Source: JAVBJN01 sp031546985
GTDB lineage: Bacteria > Bacteroidota > Bacteroidia > Chitinophagales > Chitinophagaceae
DNA length: 64,000 nucleotides
Direction: 5' to 3'
Assembly (NCBI GenBank): GCA_031546985.1
Contig: JAVBJN010000017.1
Span: 40,879 to 104,878 of the forward strand
The position numbers were made by a program, and so were the translations under genes. Below are positions 16,124 to 25,975 of this stretch, one piece after another. The notes beneath the pieces are model-generated. The model worked only from the letters and a program-made list of their open reading frames with translations. It ran no database searches and was not told the DNA's origin. Numbering within the stretch: the stretch's first letter is position 1; every line of letters starts with the position of its first letter.

Positions 16124-19100
16124 TTAAAATTTATCAATATCAATAGGACGCATAGCACCAAACCATTTCACAACGGTTTCACCTACCCCATCAATTTTTA
16201 CGTGGAATAAATACATACCACTCGCAACAGGCACACCCTTTTCATTTTTCAAATCCCAGTCGATGAACTGTGCGGTAGGATCGTCTTTATCCAGTTTTCT
16301 GATCAGAACACCATCCAGGGTGTAAATCTTCACAGTGGCTCTGCGTGGCAGGTTAATGATTCTCACCCTGTTGTCCAGACGGTTAGCTTCGTACTGGCTG
16401 AAAGCATAGTAAGGGTTAGGTACCACTTTAATGCGATCCAGCAGTGCTTGTTTGTCGCTGGTGTAAGGGTTGTTTGAATCTCCGTATTTGGTAGGCTGCA
16501 AACCTTCAGTAGAGAAAGTATAGAACGGACGTCCGTCATTCTGCAGTTGCTGACCTGGCTGTGGTACATAAACCTGGTAAGGTTTGTTTGCACGCAGGCT
16601 AACACGTGTTTCTGTAGGAATCAGACCATTCTGCCAGCTCAACAGGCTAAAGCTAGGCTTAACCATTGTAGCACCTGCCCACATGATTTTGGTATACACA
16701 TTACGTTTATCAACGTTTGGTGCATTGATCGGTTTAGCTTCACCTGCTTTCAGTTGGTTCCAGATAACATCCGGACCGCCTGGGTAAGCATCATACTTGC
16801 TTCTCAGTACATATACAAAGTGTTTACCACCGTATACCAGACCAGCAGAAGTATTCAGTGTAGCAGTTGGGTTCCAGATCATGTCACCACCGTTTTCACT
16901 TTTCAACCAGGAATCTTCACCAAACATCATATTCAGACGCTCACCGGTTTCTACGTTTACAGCATAACCAGGGAACCAGCTGTGACCATAGTCAACAGCA
17001 GAATCTTCATACTGAGGTGTACCATCTCCGGCAGCATCCAGTTTCAGTGAACCGTGTTTGCGGAGGTTGAATTTCATGGCATAACCTTCTGCTACAGTAG
17101 TTACAGGGTTGTTCTGTCCGTTGTCGCGCATTTCAATTACAGAAACACGGGTCCATTTGGAACGATCAGAAGTAAACACGATATCTACACCACTCAGGTT
17201 GCTCAATGGGTTTTCCTTTCTTACGGTACGTGTACCGATATAGTAACCGTTCAGGTTACCGGTTTCAGGTCTAACGGCCTGCTCACCTTTCCATGCAAAT
17301 CCAAAACCACAGGTAGGTCTGGCTTCAGAAGCCACCATCAGGTAAGGAGCCCATGTACCGGTAAGCATAGCTTCAAAGTTCTGCTCAGGATCATCGTTAT
17401 CCACGATTACCCTTGCAAGCTGTGAACCATCTACGGTAACAGTGTTGTTAGAAGGATCGTTGTCATAATCAGCATAATCGCAGTTGCCATTATCTGTATG
17501 TACAGTACCACAACGAATCCAGTTTAACGCTGATTCGCCTTCACCATCTTCTACACCACCTAACCAGGTTTTGAAAGTATCCTTGTAGGCAACTGAAGCA
17601 CTGATGAAACCATTACCATTAGTTTTCTCATCACCAGAACGGGCAGCTTGTTTGATATTTACAGAGATACCGTATTTATCCAACAGGCGCTCATTGTAAC
17701 GGTCAATTTTGTTGACATCGCTAGCGTTGGTGATGATCGTAACCGGACTACCAGGTACAGTTACATCTACAATCTCCCAATAAGAACTGTCTGGAATCAT
17801 ACCTTTTGCGGTATCCTGCAGACTTTCCGGAGTTGCACTGTAAGGGTAGCTAGGACCAATCAGACGAACTTCAAATTTCGCTGGTTTAACAGCTTTCGGA
17901 TCTACGATTTTAACATCGATAGGACCACGACCAGCTATATAGTCAGGGAAGAAAACCTGGTTGTTGTTGGCCGGATCAAAGATCTGAGCTTCTGATGCTT
18001 CAGACATCATAAGGCTGTTACCACCGTTACCTTTACCTTCCTGACGACGGATGATTACACCATCTCCGTAGTTGGCACCCATTACAAGGCCAGCATCGGA
18101 ACCCAGAGAACTAGGCATTGCACGCACAACTCTTACTGCATTACCAAAAGCGTCTGTACGGCTTTCGATGTAAGATTCGGTTTGAGAGCTATCAGGGTTA
18201 GCAGGGTTAAAGCTTCTAAAGTTATTGTAAGCATATGCTACAACCAGGAAGTAGTAGTTTTTATAATTCACTACCGCCTTATCAGTACCGGTAGAGAACT
18301 GATCTACTGTAATCTCAAAACTGTGTTTAACACCTTTATCTTCACTGTTGATAGTATAGATAACTGGTTTATAAACAGTATGGTTAGGATCTGAGGTTGC
18401 TTCAAGGCTAGGCTCGTAGTTTATAATTTTGGTAACACCATTCTTCAGATCGCATTGCGCAGCAATACGTGCTACAGCAGTGTTTACAGAACCGTCTACG
18501 TTGTATACCTGTGCCCTTGAGATAGTAGAATCCTTCAATTGGAAGATTTTGTAACCTTCGAATTTGTATAAAGAATCCGCCATTTTCAGGGTAGAAGCCT
18601 TAGGAGAAGATACCAGGTATTTATCTGCTTTACCAGTACCATACAGCTCTTCAAAGTTGTTACTTTGAGAAGGGTTGCTCAGGTACAATACGATTTTTCT
18701 ATCCAGCTCAGCTTTGGTAACAGAAGGAGCGTGAGGACCATCTGTAATTTTAAAGTTGTTGTCGAACAGGTTCTGCGCTCTGTCATCTGCCAGTTGCAGT
18801 GATTTGAAGCTAACAGAAGGACAACCACCTACACCTGGTACCCATACAGCACCAATGGTAACTTTGTTTACTTCACCTGGCTCCAGTACAAACGGACCGG
18901 AAGAGTGAATGAAACGACGGTCGGCAGGTGTTTTTCCGCATTCGCACTCAGAGAAACCACCAGCAATGGTAGGATCATCATAGAATACGTATTTAGAAGG
19001 CGTACCGGCATTTTTGGTAGCACAATCGTTTGTAAACGGTGTACCATCTTTCCAGGTACCGGTCATATAACGATAGAAATCAGGACCATTGAATGGGTTA

Positions 19101-20251
19101 CCCTGAGAGGTATTATCGTTATTGAAGTAAGTAAAACGGGTCATACCCAGCATAGTATCCTTTCCGTTAATCGTTGCGTGCGGACCTTCAAAGAAGTCAA
19201 CACCAATCATTGGAGGATTTGCTCCGTAATCGCCAATACCTGCGTTCGAACCTTGTCCGTCAAAAGCATCACCATTATACAGGATACCGAGACCACGTAT
19301 GGTATCGCAACCTACGAAGTCATCGAATGCGTATCCCAGATCGGCATCACTCCACATAGACATGAATGTACTGTCCAGTTTATTGGTACCTCTGTTGATT
19401 ACTTTAAAGGTATAGAAGGATGCATCGTTCAAAGCGTCGTTCGTTGCAAAAGCAAAAGCAGCCGCCTGAACTTCCAGTCCAATACCATCGGTATTGGTTT
19501 CTGTTTTAATGTTTCCTTTATCGTTGTAAACCCACCAGATGCACTGGTCACCTTTAACATCCGGGTAATCCCCTTCGTTCCACTGGTAGCCGTCTACGTT
19601 GTTTACTTCCACATAAGGAGCGTAATTACCGGTAGTAACATCCAAAGGAGCGTTGTCTTTACCTACAGCGTTAACGTTACCTGTAGCAGGCCATTTAATG
19701 ATCGCGTCAAAACGCGGATCATATGTTGTATTAGGCACGGTTCCACCTTGACTGGCGATCCATGCCTGGAAAGCGATAATATCACTTCTGTTAATTTTCC
19801 AGAAATTATCCCAGGCAGAACAAACATCGCTGGTAACAGATGCACTTCCATCCTGGCTCAGCGGACCGGGCCAGAAGTCGTTACCGCTCTGGCGGTAAGT
19901 TTGTGCAGCTACTTTTAATGTTTTACCACCACTTCCATTATCATAACCACCGATCCATACAGAACCGGCAAACAGTGAGTTCTTACGTGAGCCTTTTGGA
20001 ATTTCATAACGGGCAGTCTGAACACCACGGTCCCACCACATATCGCCACCGGTCATCAACCTGGCACGAACGTTATTGACATCCAAATCTATTTCTGCAG
20101 CGGCCTGGGAACAGGCAGCAGCTGTTTTATACAGCCCGCCGTTCTTTTGGGGTTTAACGGGCAGCATATCCTGCGGAATTTCTTTCGCAGCTACCGAAAA
20201 ACCCGTCAACACCGTACACGCCAGCATGATAGATCTTGTAAATCGTTTCAT
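16124..20251 (-). CDS. Large secreted surface protein with a FlgD/T9SS-like C-terminal beta domain
   Basis: A 1375-residue protein with signal peptide (to ~SVAAKE). The body is rich in Asn, Asp, Gly, Tyr and Trp, as in beta-rich exported proteins, and holds several Cys (ECECGK, CATKN). I recognise no enzyme motif. The last ~90 residues form an Ig-like sorting-type domain: VVPNPYYAFSQYE, then RVRIINLPRRATVKIYTLDG and ASGMYLFHVKID. It continues ~15 residues past the usual end with VKWFGAMRPIDIDKF. The layout suggests a substrate or structural element exported by T9SS. It follows the TonB receptor after a 40-base gap and precedes the PorV/PorQ-like gene, so the three are one operon. Function unknown. 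Confidence 0.75.
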   Translation of the reverse strand: MKRFTRSIMLACTVLTGFSVAAKEIPQDMLPVKPQKNGGLYKTAAACSQAAAEIDLDVNNVRARLMTGGDMWWDRGVQTARYEIPKGSRKNSLFAGSVWIGGYDNGSGGKTLKVAAQTYRQSGNDFWPGPLSQDGSASVTSDVCSAWDNFWKINRSDIIAFQAWIASQGGTVPNTTYDPRFDAIIKWPATGNVNAVGKDNAPLDVTTGNYAPYVEVNNVDGYQWNEGDYPDVKGDQCIWWVYNDKGNIKTETNTDGIGLEVQAAAFAFATNDALNDASFYTFKVINRGTNKLDSTFMSMWSDADLGYAFDDFVGCDTIRGLGILYNGDAFDGQGSNAGIGDYGANPPMIGVDFFEGPHATINGKDTMLGMTRFTYFNNDNTSQGNPFNGPDFYRYMTGTWKDGTPFTNDCATKNAGTPSKYVFYDDPTIAGGFSECECGKTPADRRFIHSSGPFVLEPGEVNKVTIGAVWVPGVGGCPSVSFKSLQLADDRAQNLFDNNFKITDGPHAPSVTKAELDRKIVLYLSNPSQSNNFEELYGTGKADKYLVSSPKASTLKMADSLYKFEGYKIFQLKDSTISRAQVYNVDGSVNTAVARIAAQCDLKNGVTKIINYEPSLEATSDPNHTVYKPVIYTINSEDKGVKHSFEITVDQFSTGTDKAVVNYKNYYFLVVAYAYNNFRSFNPANPDSSQTESYIESRTDAFGNAVRVVRAMPSSLGSDAGLVMGANYGDGVIIRRQEGKGNGGNSLMMSEASEAQIFDPANNNQVFFPDYIAGRGPIDVKIVDPKAVKPAKFEVRLIGPSYPYSATPESLQDTAKGMIPDSSYWEIVDVTVPGSPVTIITNASDVNKIDRYNERLLDKYGISVNIKQAARSGDEKTNGNGFISASVAYKDTFKTWLGGVEDGEGESALNWIRCGTVHTDNGNCDYADYDNDPSNNTVTVDGSQLARVIVDNDDPEQNFEAMLTGTWAPYLMVASEARPTCGFGFAWKGEQAVRPETGNLNGYYIGTRTVRKENPLSNLSGVDIVFTSDRSKWTRVSVIEMRDNGQNNPVTTVAEGYAMKFNLRKHGSLKLDAAGDGTPQYEDSAVDYGHSWFPGYAVNVETGERLNMMFGEDSWLKSENGGDMIWNPTATLNTSAGLVYGGKHFVYVLRSKYDAYPGGPDVIWNQLKAGEAKPINAPNVDKRNVYTKIMWAGATMVKPSFSLLSWQNGLIPTETRVSLRANKPYQVYVPQPGQQLQNDGRPFYTFSTEGLQPTKYGDSNNPYTSDKQALLDRIKVVPNPYYAFSQYEANRLDNRVRIINLPRRATVKIYTLDGVLIRKLDKDDPTAQFIDWDLKNEKGVPVASGMYLFHVKIDGVGETVVKWFGAMRPIDIDKF

Positions 20252-20291
20252 CTTATTGTGTTTTTCGTTTTTTAATGTTTTCTGTTATTCC

Positions 20292-23200
20292 TTAGAAGGA
20301 GAATCCAAGACCTAAGTTGATTCTTCTCGGAGGAGCAACCATTCCTGGGTTAAGCATCGCCAGTGTATACAGATCGTAAAAAGACTGTTTGTTGGCCAAG
20401 CCAGGAGCATTCAATGCAGTCTGACCCTGTGGAGATGCAAGATAACCATCATCACTAGCGTTACCAGTGTAGCCATACACACCCAGAATATTTTTAGTAT
20501 TCAACAGGTTTTGCACATAACAGAAAGCATTCACTACAAGCTGCTTACTTCTTTTACCACCTTCAACGGTTTTACCAAGATTGAAAACGAAGTCTTTATC
20601 TACTTTCAGATCCAAGTTATAGTTCCATGGCAGGCGTGAACCATTGATGGTACCGATAATCGGAGTACTGGTAAAGTCACCACCTACCAAAGGCACTGCT
20701 CTTGAATACCTGGTATAAGGCTCACCACTACGTGCTCTGAAGATCAGGTTCGCACCTGCGTTTTGCAGGAAGTGGTGTCCGTTAATGGTTGGACCTTCGC
20801 CGGTCATATAACGGTAGTCTAAGTTAGCTACAATCAGGTGACGGGAATCGATACCCAGTGCGATGTACGGTTGAACGTTAGCCAGACCATTCTGAATCAG
20901 AGACTGGGTAAAGGCTGCGTTGTCACCGGTACCTTCTGCAAATTGCAAGGTATAGGACATGTTAAGTTGGAAGTTGCTTGTTCTTCTCAGATCATAAACT
21001 ACTTTCAAACCTTTAACAGTAGAGAAGTCACGGTTACCATAAGTGGTATAAGTGAACGGATAAGCGTAAGCATATTGTCTCAGCTGGATCATGTCACGTC
21101 TTTCTTTGTAGAAAGCAGCGATGGTCAGAGCAGAAGACTTGGTTACAGCCTGCTGGAAACCTACTTCGTAATCGATTGTTTTTTCTGGTTTCAGCGCAGG
21201 GTTAGAGATTGCTCCCTGACCGGCGTTTTCTACGAAGAAATAATATTGATCAGGAGTGGCGTTGTTAAAACTTCTAGGACGCTGAACGAGTACATCGTAG
21301 TGCGCATAGAACTGAGCTACGTCAGAAATCGGGAAGGAGAACTGAACACGTGGCATAATGTTAACCTGAGGTTTGTAATCCTCAAATGAACCGTTTGCGT
21401 TAAAGTTGGTATCCTTAATGTTCTCTGTTGCATTTTGCAGGTATGGCGTCAGTGACTGACCATTTGCATAAGTAATAGACAGTGTACGTGGATCACTTAC
21501 TTCACGACCCAATGGATCGTACCAACGATCACCGTTACGGTAACCTACGATACGTGGATCCTGAGAGCTGTTGGTATTTACATATACTACGTAGTCGCTA
21601 CCCATATTGCTAGGGTGCGTACCACCATTAATAGCATTTTGTTTACCAGCTACATCTGCTACAGTTCTTTCTGCATACAGAGAGTATGGATCTTTCATCA
21701 TTTTGTTGTTGGCATCGTAACGATCGATACGCACACCAACGTTAAAGCTCATATCACGGAAAGTGAACCTGTCGAGCAGGTAACCACCCATGTATACAGG
21801 ACGGAAAGCACCGATAGCACGGGTAAAGTTACCGTATGCATCTTTCTGGGTAAAGAAGTCGTTAAAGCTAGGTTGCTTAGACTGACGGTTACCATATGCA
21901 TCATATCCATAATAGCTTACCAGAGGCGAACCGTTATTCAACAGCTCATCTGCGCTAAACATTTTCAGCGAGTAAGTAGAAGGATCGAGGTTATCGATAT
22001 CAATTACATCCTGGCTATTTTGTGCAAGGCCCAGTTTAGATCTCAGATTTTTATCGAAGAACGACTGATCGTTTGCAGTATAGATACGGTTGTAAGTAAT
22101 GGTATCCAGATCACCGAAGATTACAGTACCATTATTGATATCATCTTTAGTATAGTTCTGACCATTTACACGGTAGATCGGATTGGCGTAATCGAAAGAA
22201 CCCAATTGTCTGTTAGCCAACAGACGCATCTGGCTCCACAATCCATTACCAGCTACGCTGTAACCTCTGTCTACACGTTGCTCATAATACAAACCAAACT
22301 CAATGGCGTGTTTACTGCCTTTGCCTTTGTTAGGTACGATATCGAATGAACCGTCTACAGCTACACCCACCTGCTCAGCCTGTGAGTAAGACATAGAAGT
22401 TACCTGTGCACCTACGTTGTTCCATAATTGGTAAACGTTTCTTGGTACATCACCATTACGCAATGCGCCAACGCCAAAAGCGTCGTTCAATTGTCTTAAT
22501 GGTGTAATCGCTTCACGGAACACCTGGCTGGTATAGTTAGCCAGAATAGGGTTCATTTCAGAACGATCAAATGTAATCTTGGTAGGGTTATTACCCAGGT
22601 ACGCAACACCATGCTCACCGGTTAAGGTATCGAGGTAGTTGGGTTGGTAAACCGCCTGGCTATAACTTGTAAACTTACCCAGGTAACCATAATCAAACAG
22701 ATTGTCTTTGTGAGTCTGATGCCATGTACGACTGTAATCGCGGGTATAATCTACCTGAACGGTGTAAAACGCATTCTGAATCAGAGATGGTTTTTTATCG
22801 GCATCGTTCATCAGATCTTTACTGCTCTGACCCAGTCTCTGGGTAAACCTTACATAACCACGACCAGTATAGTTGTTAGACTGAGGGTTAGCCTCAGGAG
22901 CAAACAAACTGGCACCACGGATGTAAGAAGAAGTTTTGGCATAGTTAAAAGAACCACCAACAGTTACAGAAATGTTTTCTGCAGGCTGGAAGTCCAGTTT
23001 ACCTACCAGGTTAGATGCCTGGTTCAGCGCATTTTGTCTTTGTGTAACTTTTTCCAGTTCGTTCATAGTTACATACTCAGCTCTGTACTGGAATGCACCA
23101 CCACCGTTAGGATTAAGGAACAAAGGCGTTTGCTGTAAGTTATTCAGCACATCGCCTTTAGCGCGATAGTTACCATAATAACTAGGATCGTTGTCTTTAT

Positions 23201-24062
23201 CATATGCGTAATCACCCGCCAGGAAGAAACCTATCAGCGGAGTTTTGGCACCATATTTGTCTTTTTTACTAACCAACGGACCGCTCAGGTTTACTGCAGC
23301 CAGATTGTGGCCAAAACCATCTACAGATTTCTCCAGGGTGAGACCACCATGCAGATCTCTGGATGGACCACGGGTTGTAATGGTAACCACACCACCAGTA
23401 ACGTCTCCGTACTTAGCTGGCAGACCAGAAGAAATTACAGTCATCTGATCGATAGAACCCGCAGGCAGGTTCACACCGCGTGAACCACGTACGCGCACAC
23501 CATCAATGATGTAAACGGTAGCGTCAGAACGGGCACCGCCCATACTCAGCGCACCACCTTCTTTGGCCTGGTATACACCTGGAGCCATAGAGGCCATAGA
23601 AGAAGTAGACCTTGTCGCCAGGCGATTGATCTCATCTCCTGTAATTGTTCTCTTCGTAGGCGGCTCATCCTTTTTAATCAAAGGATCTTTGTACCGGGTT
23701 TCTTTGATCACGACTTCACCTTTGGTTGTGAGTGCAGCCACATCCAAATTAACGTTTACGCGAGTCGTGTTATCACTGGTAACACGCACGTCAGAGGTCA
23801 CATCTTGTTTATAACCGATGTATGTAACCCTAACTACGTAGTTACTTGCGGCAGACAGCGGTTTAATGCTGTACACACCGTCAAAATTTGTTTTGGCACC
23901 CCCCTTACGGATACCACCCTGTTCTACCACTACTGTAGCACCAATAACCGGTTGCTTCTTTTCATCAAGAATCTTACCGGAGATCTCACCATTACCCGAT
24001 TGGGCGAAGGCGAGGTGAACAGACAGCAGAAGTAGCGCAAGCAGGTGTAAAATGCGTCTCAT
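20292..24062 (-). CDS. TonB-dependent receptor with carboxypeptidase-regulatory-like domain
   Basis: A 1256-residue outer-membrane protein. Order: signal peptide (1-~20), a carboxypeptidase-regulatory-like beta-sandwich (~24-105; GEISGKILDEKKQPVIGATV), a linker, a plug (~140-240; GVYQAKEGGALSMGGARSDA then VYIIDGVRVRG) and a 22-strand-type barrel that ends in Phe. The plug is not the classic SusC form, and no SusD-like lipoprotein is adjacent. Such receptors move bulky ligands using TonB energy, but relatives can be structural. It is first in an operon with a large secreted protein and a PorV/PorQ-like barrel, which suggests a role in a surface complex. A 123-base upstream gap holds only a weak TATATTTT -7-like element. 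Confidence 0.85.
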   Translation of the reverse strand: MRRILHLLALLLLSVHLAFAQSGNGEISGKILDEKKQPVIGATVVVEQGGIRKGGAKTNFDGVYSIKPLSAASNYVVRVTYIGYKQDVTSDVRVTSDNTTRVNVNLDVAALTTKGEVVIKETRYKDPLIKKDEPPTKRTITGDEINRLATRSTSSMASMAPGVYQAKEGGALSMGGARSDATVYIIDGVRVRGSRGVNLPAGSIDQMTVISSGLPAKYGDVTGGVVTITTRGPSRDLHGGLTLEKSVDGFGHNLAAVNLSGPLVSKKDKYGAKTPLIGFFLAGDYAYDKDNDPSYYGNYRAKGDVLNNLQQTPLFLNPNGGGAFQYRAEYVTMNELEKVTQRQNALNQASNLVGKLDFQPAENISVTVGGSFNYAKTSSYIRGASLFAPEANPQSNNYTGRGYVRFTQRLGQSSKDLMNDADKKPSLIQNAFYTVQVDYTRDYSRTWHQTHKDNLFDYGYLGKFTSYSQAVYQPNYLDTLTGEHGVAYLGNNPTKITFDRSEMNPILANYTSQVFREAITPLRQLNDAFGVGALRNGDVPRNVYQLWNNVGAQVTSMSYSQAEQVGVAVDGSFDIVPNKGKGSKHAIEFGLYYEQRVDRGYSVAGNGLWSQMRLLANRQLGSFDYANPIYRVNGQNYTKDDINNGTVIFGDLDTITYNRIYTANDQSFFDKNLRSKLGLAQNSQDVIDIDNLDPSTYSLKMFSADELLNNGSPLVSYYGYDAYGNRQSKQPSFNDFFTQKDAYGNFTRAIGAFRPVYMGGYLLDRFTFRDMSFNVGVRIDRYDANNKMMKDPYSLYAERTVADVAGKQNAINGGTHPSNMGSDYVVYVNTNSSQDPRIVGYRNGDRWYDPLGREVSDPRTLSITYANGQSLTPYLQNATENIKDTNFNANGSFEDYKPQVNIMPRVQFSFPISDVAQFYAHYDVLVQRPRSFNNATPDQYYFFVENAGQGAISNPALKPEKTIDYEVGFQQAVTKSSALTIAAFYKERRDMIQLRQYAYAYPFTYTTYGNRDFSTVKGLKVVYDLRRTSNFQLNMSYTLQFAEGTGDNAAFTQSLIQNGLANVQPYIALGIDSRHLIVANLDYRYMTGEGPTINGHHFLQNAGANLIFRARSGEPYTRYSRAVPLVGGDFTSTPIIGTINGSRLPWNYNLDLKVDKDFVFNLGKTVEGGKRSKQLVVNAFCYVQNLLNTKNILGVYGYTGNASDDGYLASPQGQTALNAPGLANKQSFYDLYTLAMLNPGMVAPPRRINLGLGFSF

Positions 24063-24185
24063 ACTCTCTTAATTTGTGTTTAAGGTTAAAGCCTGAAAAT
24101 GAGTCGGTAAAAATATAAACTTTTGTTAAAAGAACCTAGTTTTTATATAAATTTCCAACCGTGATAATCAAGTAGTTATGAATAA

Positions 24186-25112
24186 TTATCCAGTCAATAT
24201 TTTGCGAAGCAGGTATAATCCCATCTTCTCGTTCGCCTCGTGACTGTACCCTGCGACATGTGGTGTTAACACAACGTTATCTTTTTCCAAAAGCCAGTTG
24301 AGCCAGGCCCAATCTGCTTCTGTATAGTTCTTAACTGATTCATTTTCAATTACATCCAGACACAACCCCTTAATCTTTCCACTTTCAATTCCATGTTTCA
24401 ACACCGATGTTTTAACAACATTACCCCTTGAGGTATTAATTACAATTAAAGACTTTAAACAATTTACTAAAAAATCTTCGTTCATGTAATGAAATGTTTC
24501 ATTAGTGAGTGGCAAATGAAAACTGATAATATCGGCCTCGCGTTGTATATCTGCCAGTGAGCATTCTGCTACCTGCGCATCGCCAAAGCCCTTGCGGTAT
24601 TTATCGTGCGCCAGAATGCGCACGTCCAGGCTCTTTAGCTTGCGGGCAAAAGCCTCACCAGTGTGCCCGTAACCAATAATTCCTATCGTCTTTCCTTCCA
24701 GCTCCCAGCCACGGTTGCCTTCGCGCTCCCACTGCCCTTTACGCAACTGCAGATTGCTTTTCAGAATATTATTACTCAAACACAGCAACATACCCAGCGC
24801 CTGCTCTGCTACCGCATTACAGTTCCCTTCGGGGCTACTGTAACATTTTATGCCTTTAGCCTCCGCATAAGCCACATCAATCAATTCCATGCCCGACCCC
24901 AGCCGCCCAATCCATTTAAGGTCGGTAGCTGCGTCCAGCAATGTTTGGTCAATAGTTAATCTGGTGGAAGTTATAATACCTGTAATACCTGGTGCAAATG
25001 CCAGTGCTTCCGCGGTGGTGGCTGGTATATAGTCAACCAGCTCATATCCTTCTGCCTCTAGTCCCTTGCGTAAGATATCATGAGCCGGTGCGGCAATCCA
25101 TACTTTTCTCAT
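24186..25112 (-). CDS. D-isomer-specific 2-hydroxyacid dehydrogenase
   Basis: NAD(P)-dependent 2-hydroxyacid oxidoreductase of 308 residues, related to phosphoglycerate dehydrogenase. Seen: the Rossmann loop GKTIGIIGYGHTGEAFARKL (~143-162), catalytic-region Arg in VINTSRGNVVK, Glu in LCLDVIENE, and the active-site His near LTPHVAGYSHEA. Lacks the regulatory ACT domain of long SerA enzymes, so a role in serine synthesis is possible but not proven. It follows rsmA after 6 bases on the same strand. Confidence 0.88.
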   Translation of the reverse strand: MRKVWIAAPAHDILRKGLEAEGYELVDYIPATTAEALAFAPGITGIITSTRLTIDQTLLDAATDLKWIGRLGSGMELIDVAYAEAKGIKCYSSPEGNCNAVAEQALGMLLCLSNNILKSNLQLRKGQWEREGNRGWELEGKTIGIIGYGHTGEAFARKLKSLDVRILAHDKYRKGFGDAQVAECSLADIQREADIISFHLPLTNETFHYMNEDFLVNCLKSLIVINTSRGNVVKTSVLKHGIESGKIKGLCLDVIENESVKNYTEADWAWLNWLLEKDNVVLTPHVAGYSHEANEKMGLYLLRKILTG

Positions 25113-25118
25113 ACCTGT

Positions 25119-25877
25119 TTATTCTCCTTTGTGCAACCGGTGCAAACCCACAAAGTCTGCTACCGAAAGTTGTTCGGCCCGTTTGTCGAATATAACATCT
25201 TTCAGCTGTTCGGCGCTGTACATTCCTTTCAAACAATTACGAAGCGTCTTACGGCGTTGACCAAAGGCCATTTTTACCAGATGAATAAACGCGCGCTTGT
25301 CGCTGATGCCGTGCGGATTGTTCAACGTGGATAGCCTGATGACACCCGATTTTACTTTAGGCGGCGGGGTAAAACTGTTTTCATGCACATCAAACAGGTA
25401 TTCTGTTTTATAGTAAGCCTGTGTAATCACACTTAATATACCATACACCTTACTTCCCGGGCCTGAGCAAATGCGCTGCGCCACTTCTTTCTGAAACATG
25501 CCTACCGCATCCGGCACATCGCTTTCCCAATCTATAATCTTAAACATGATTTGGGTAGAAATGTTGTACGGAAAGTTGCCTATCACCTTAAACGATCCTT
25601 CGTAAGGCTTATCCAGCTTCAGAAAATCCTTTTCGATCAGTTTACCTGCTATTTCGGGAAAAGTATGCTCCAGGTACACCACTTTTTCGCGGTCCAGCTC
25701 TACCGCTTTAAAAGTAATATCCGGTATGGCAAGCAGGTATTTGGTAATAGCACCGCCACCAGGGCCTATTTCGAGCACCTGGTCGCCCGGCTGCACCGGA
25801 AGGGAGGATACAATTTCGCGGCAGATGTTTTCGTCGTTCAGAAAATGCTGCCCAAATGATTTCTTAAGTGTGTACAT
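25119..25877 (-). CDS. rsmA: 16S rRNA dimethyladenosine transferase
   Basis: SAM-dependent enzyme that dimethylates two adjacent adenosines near the 3' end of 16S rRNA in late small-subunit assembly. The 252-residue protein starts LKKSFGQHFLNDENI and has the SAM motif VLEIGPGGGAITKYLL (~35-50), the catalytic NFPYNIS motif (~100) and FTPPPKVKSGVIRL near residue 170. All are hallmark KsgA/Dim1 features. It is upstream of the hydroxyacid dehydrogenase, likely co-transcribed, and divergent from pepA. Confidence 0.96.
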   Translation of the reverse strand: MYTLKKSFGQHFLNDENICREIVSSLPVQPGDQVLEIGPGGGAITKYLLAIPDITFKAVELDREKVVYLEHTFPEIAGKLIEKDFLKLDKPYEGSFKVIGNFPYNISTQIMFKIIDWESDVPDAVGMFQKEVAQRICSGPGSKVYGILSVITQAYYKTEYLFDVHENSFTPPPKVKSGVIRLSTLNNPHGISDKRAFIHLVKMAFGQRRKTLRNCLKGMYSAEQLKDVIFDKRAEQLSVADFVGLHRLHKGE

Positions 25878-25940
25878 ACACTACAAAAGTGCAAATTATT
25901 CCCCAATCGCCTTTACACCATTTATTGACACTATAAATAT

Positions 25941-25948
25941 TAAATTTG
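25941..25948 (+). promoter_or_regulatory. -7 element for pepA
   Basis: TAAATTTG, an exact TAnnTTTG match, 27 bases before the pepA ATG at 25976. No clear TTTG at -33. Confidence 0.4.
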
Positions 25949-25975
25949 CTCCGGTCTAACATTAAAGCAATCGTA

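Noticed and set aside
18905..19918. Long open frame on the plus strand within the 1375-aa gene
   Set aside because: It is antisense to a clearly protein-like gene with signal peptide and C-terminal domain. The antisense product has no recognisable motif and no promoter of its own.
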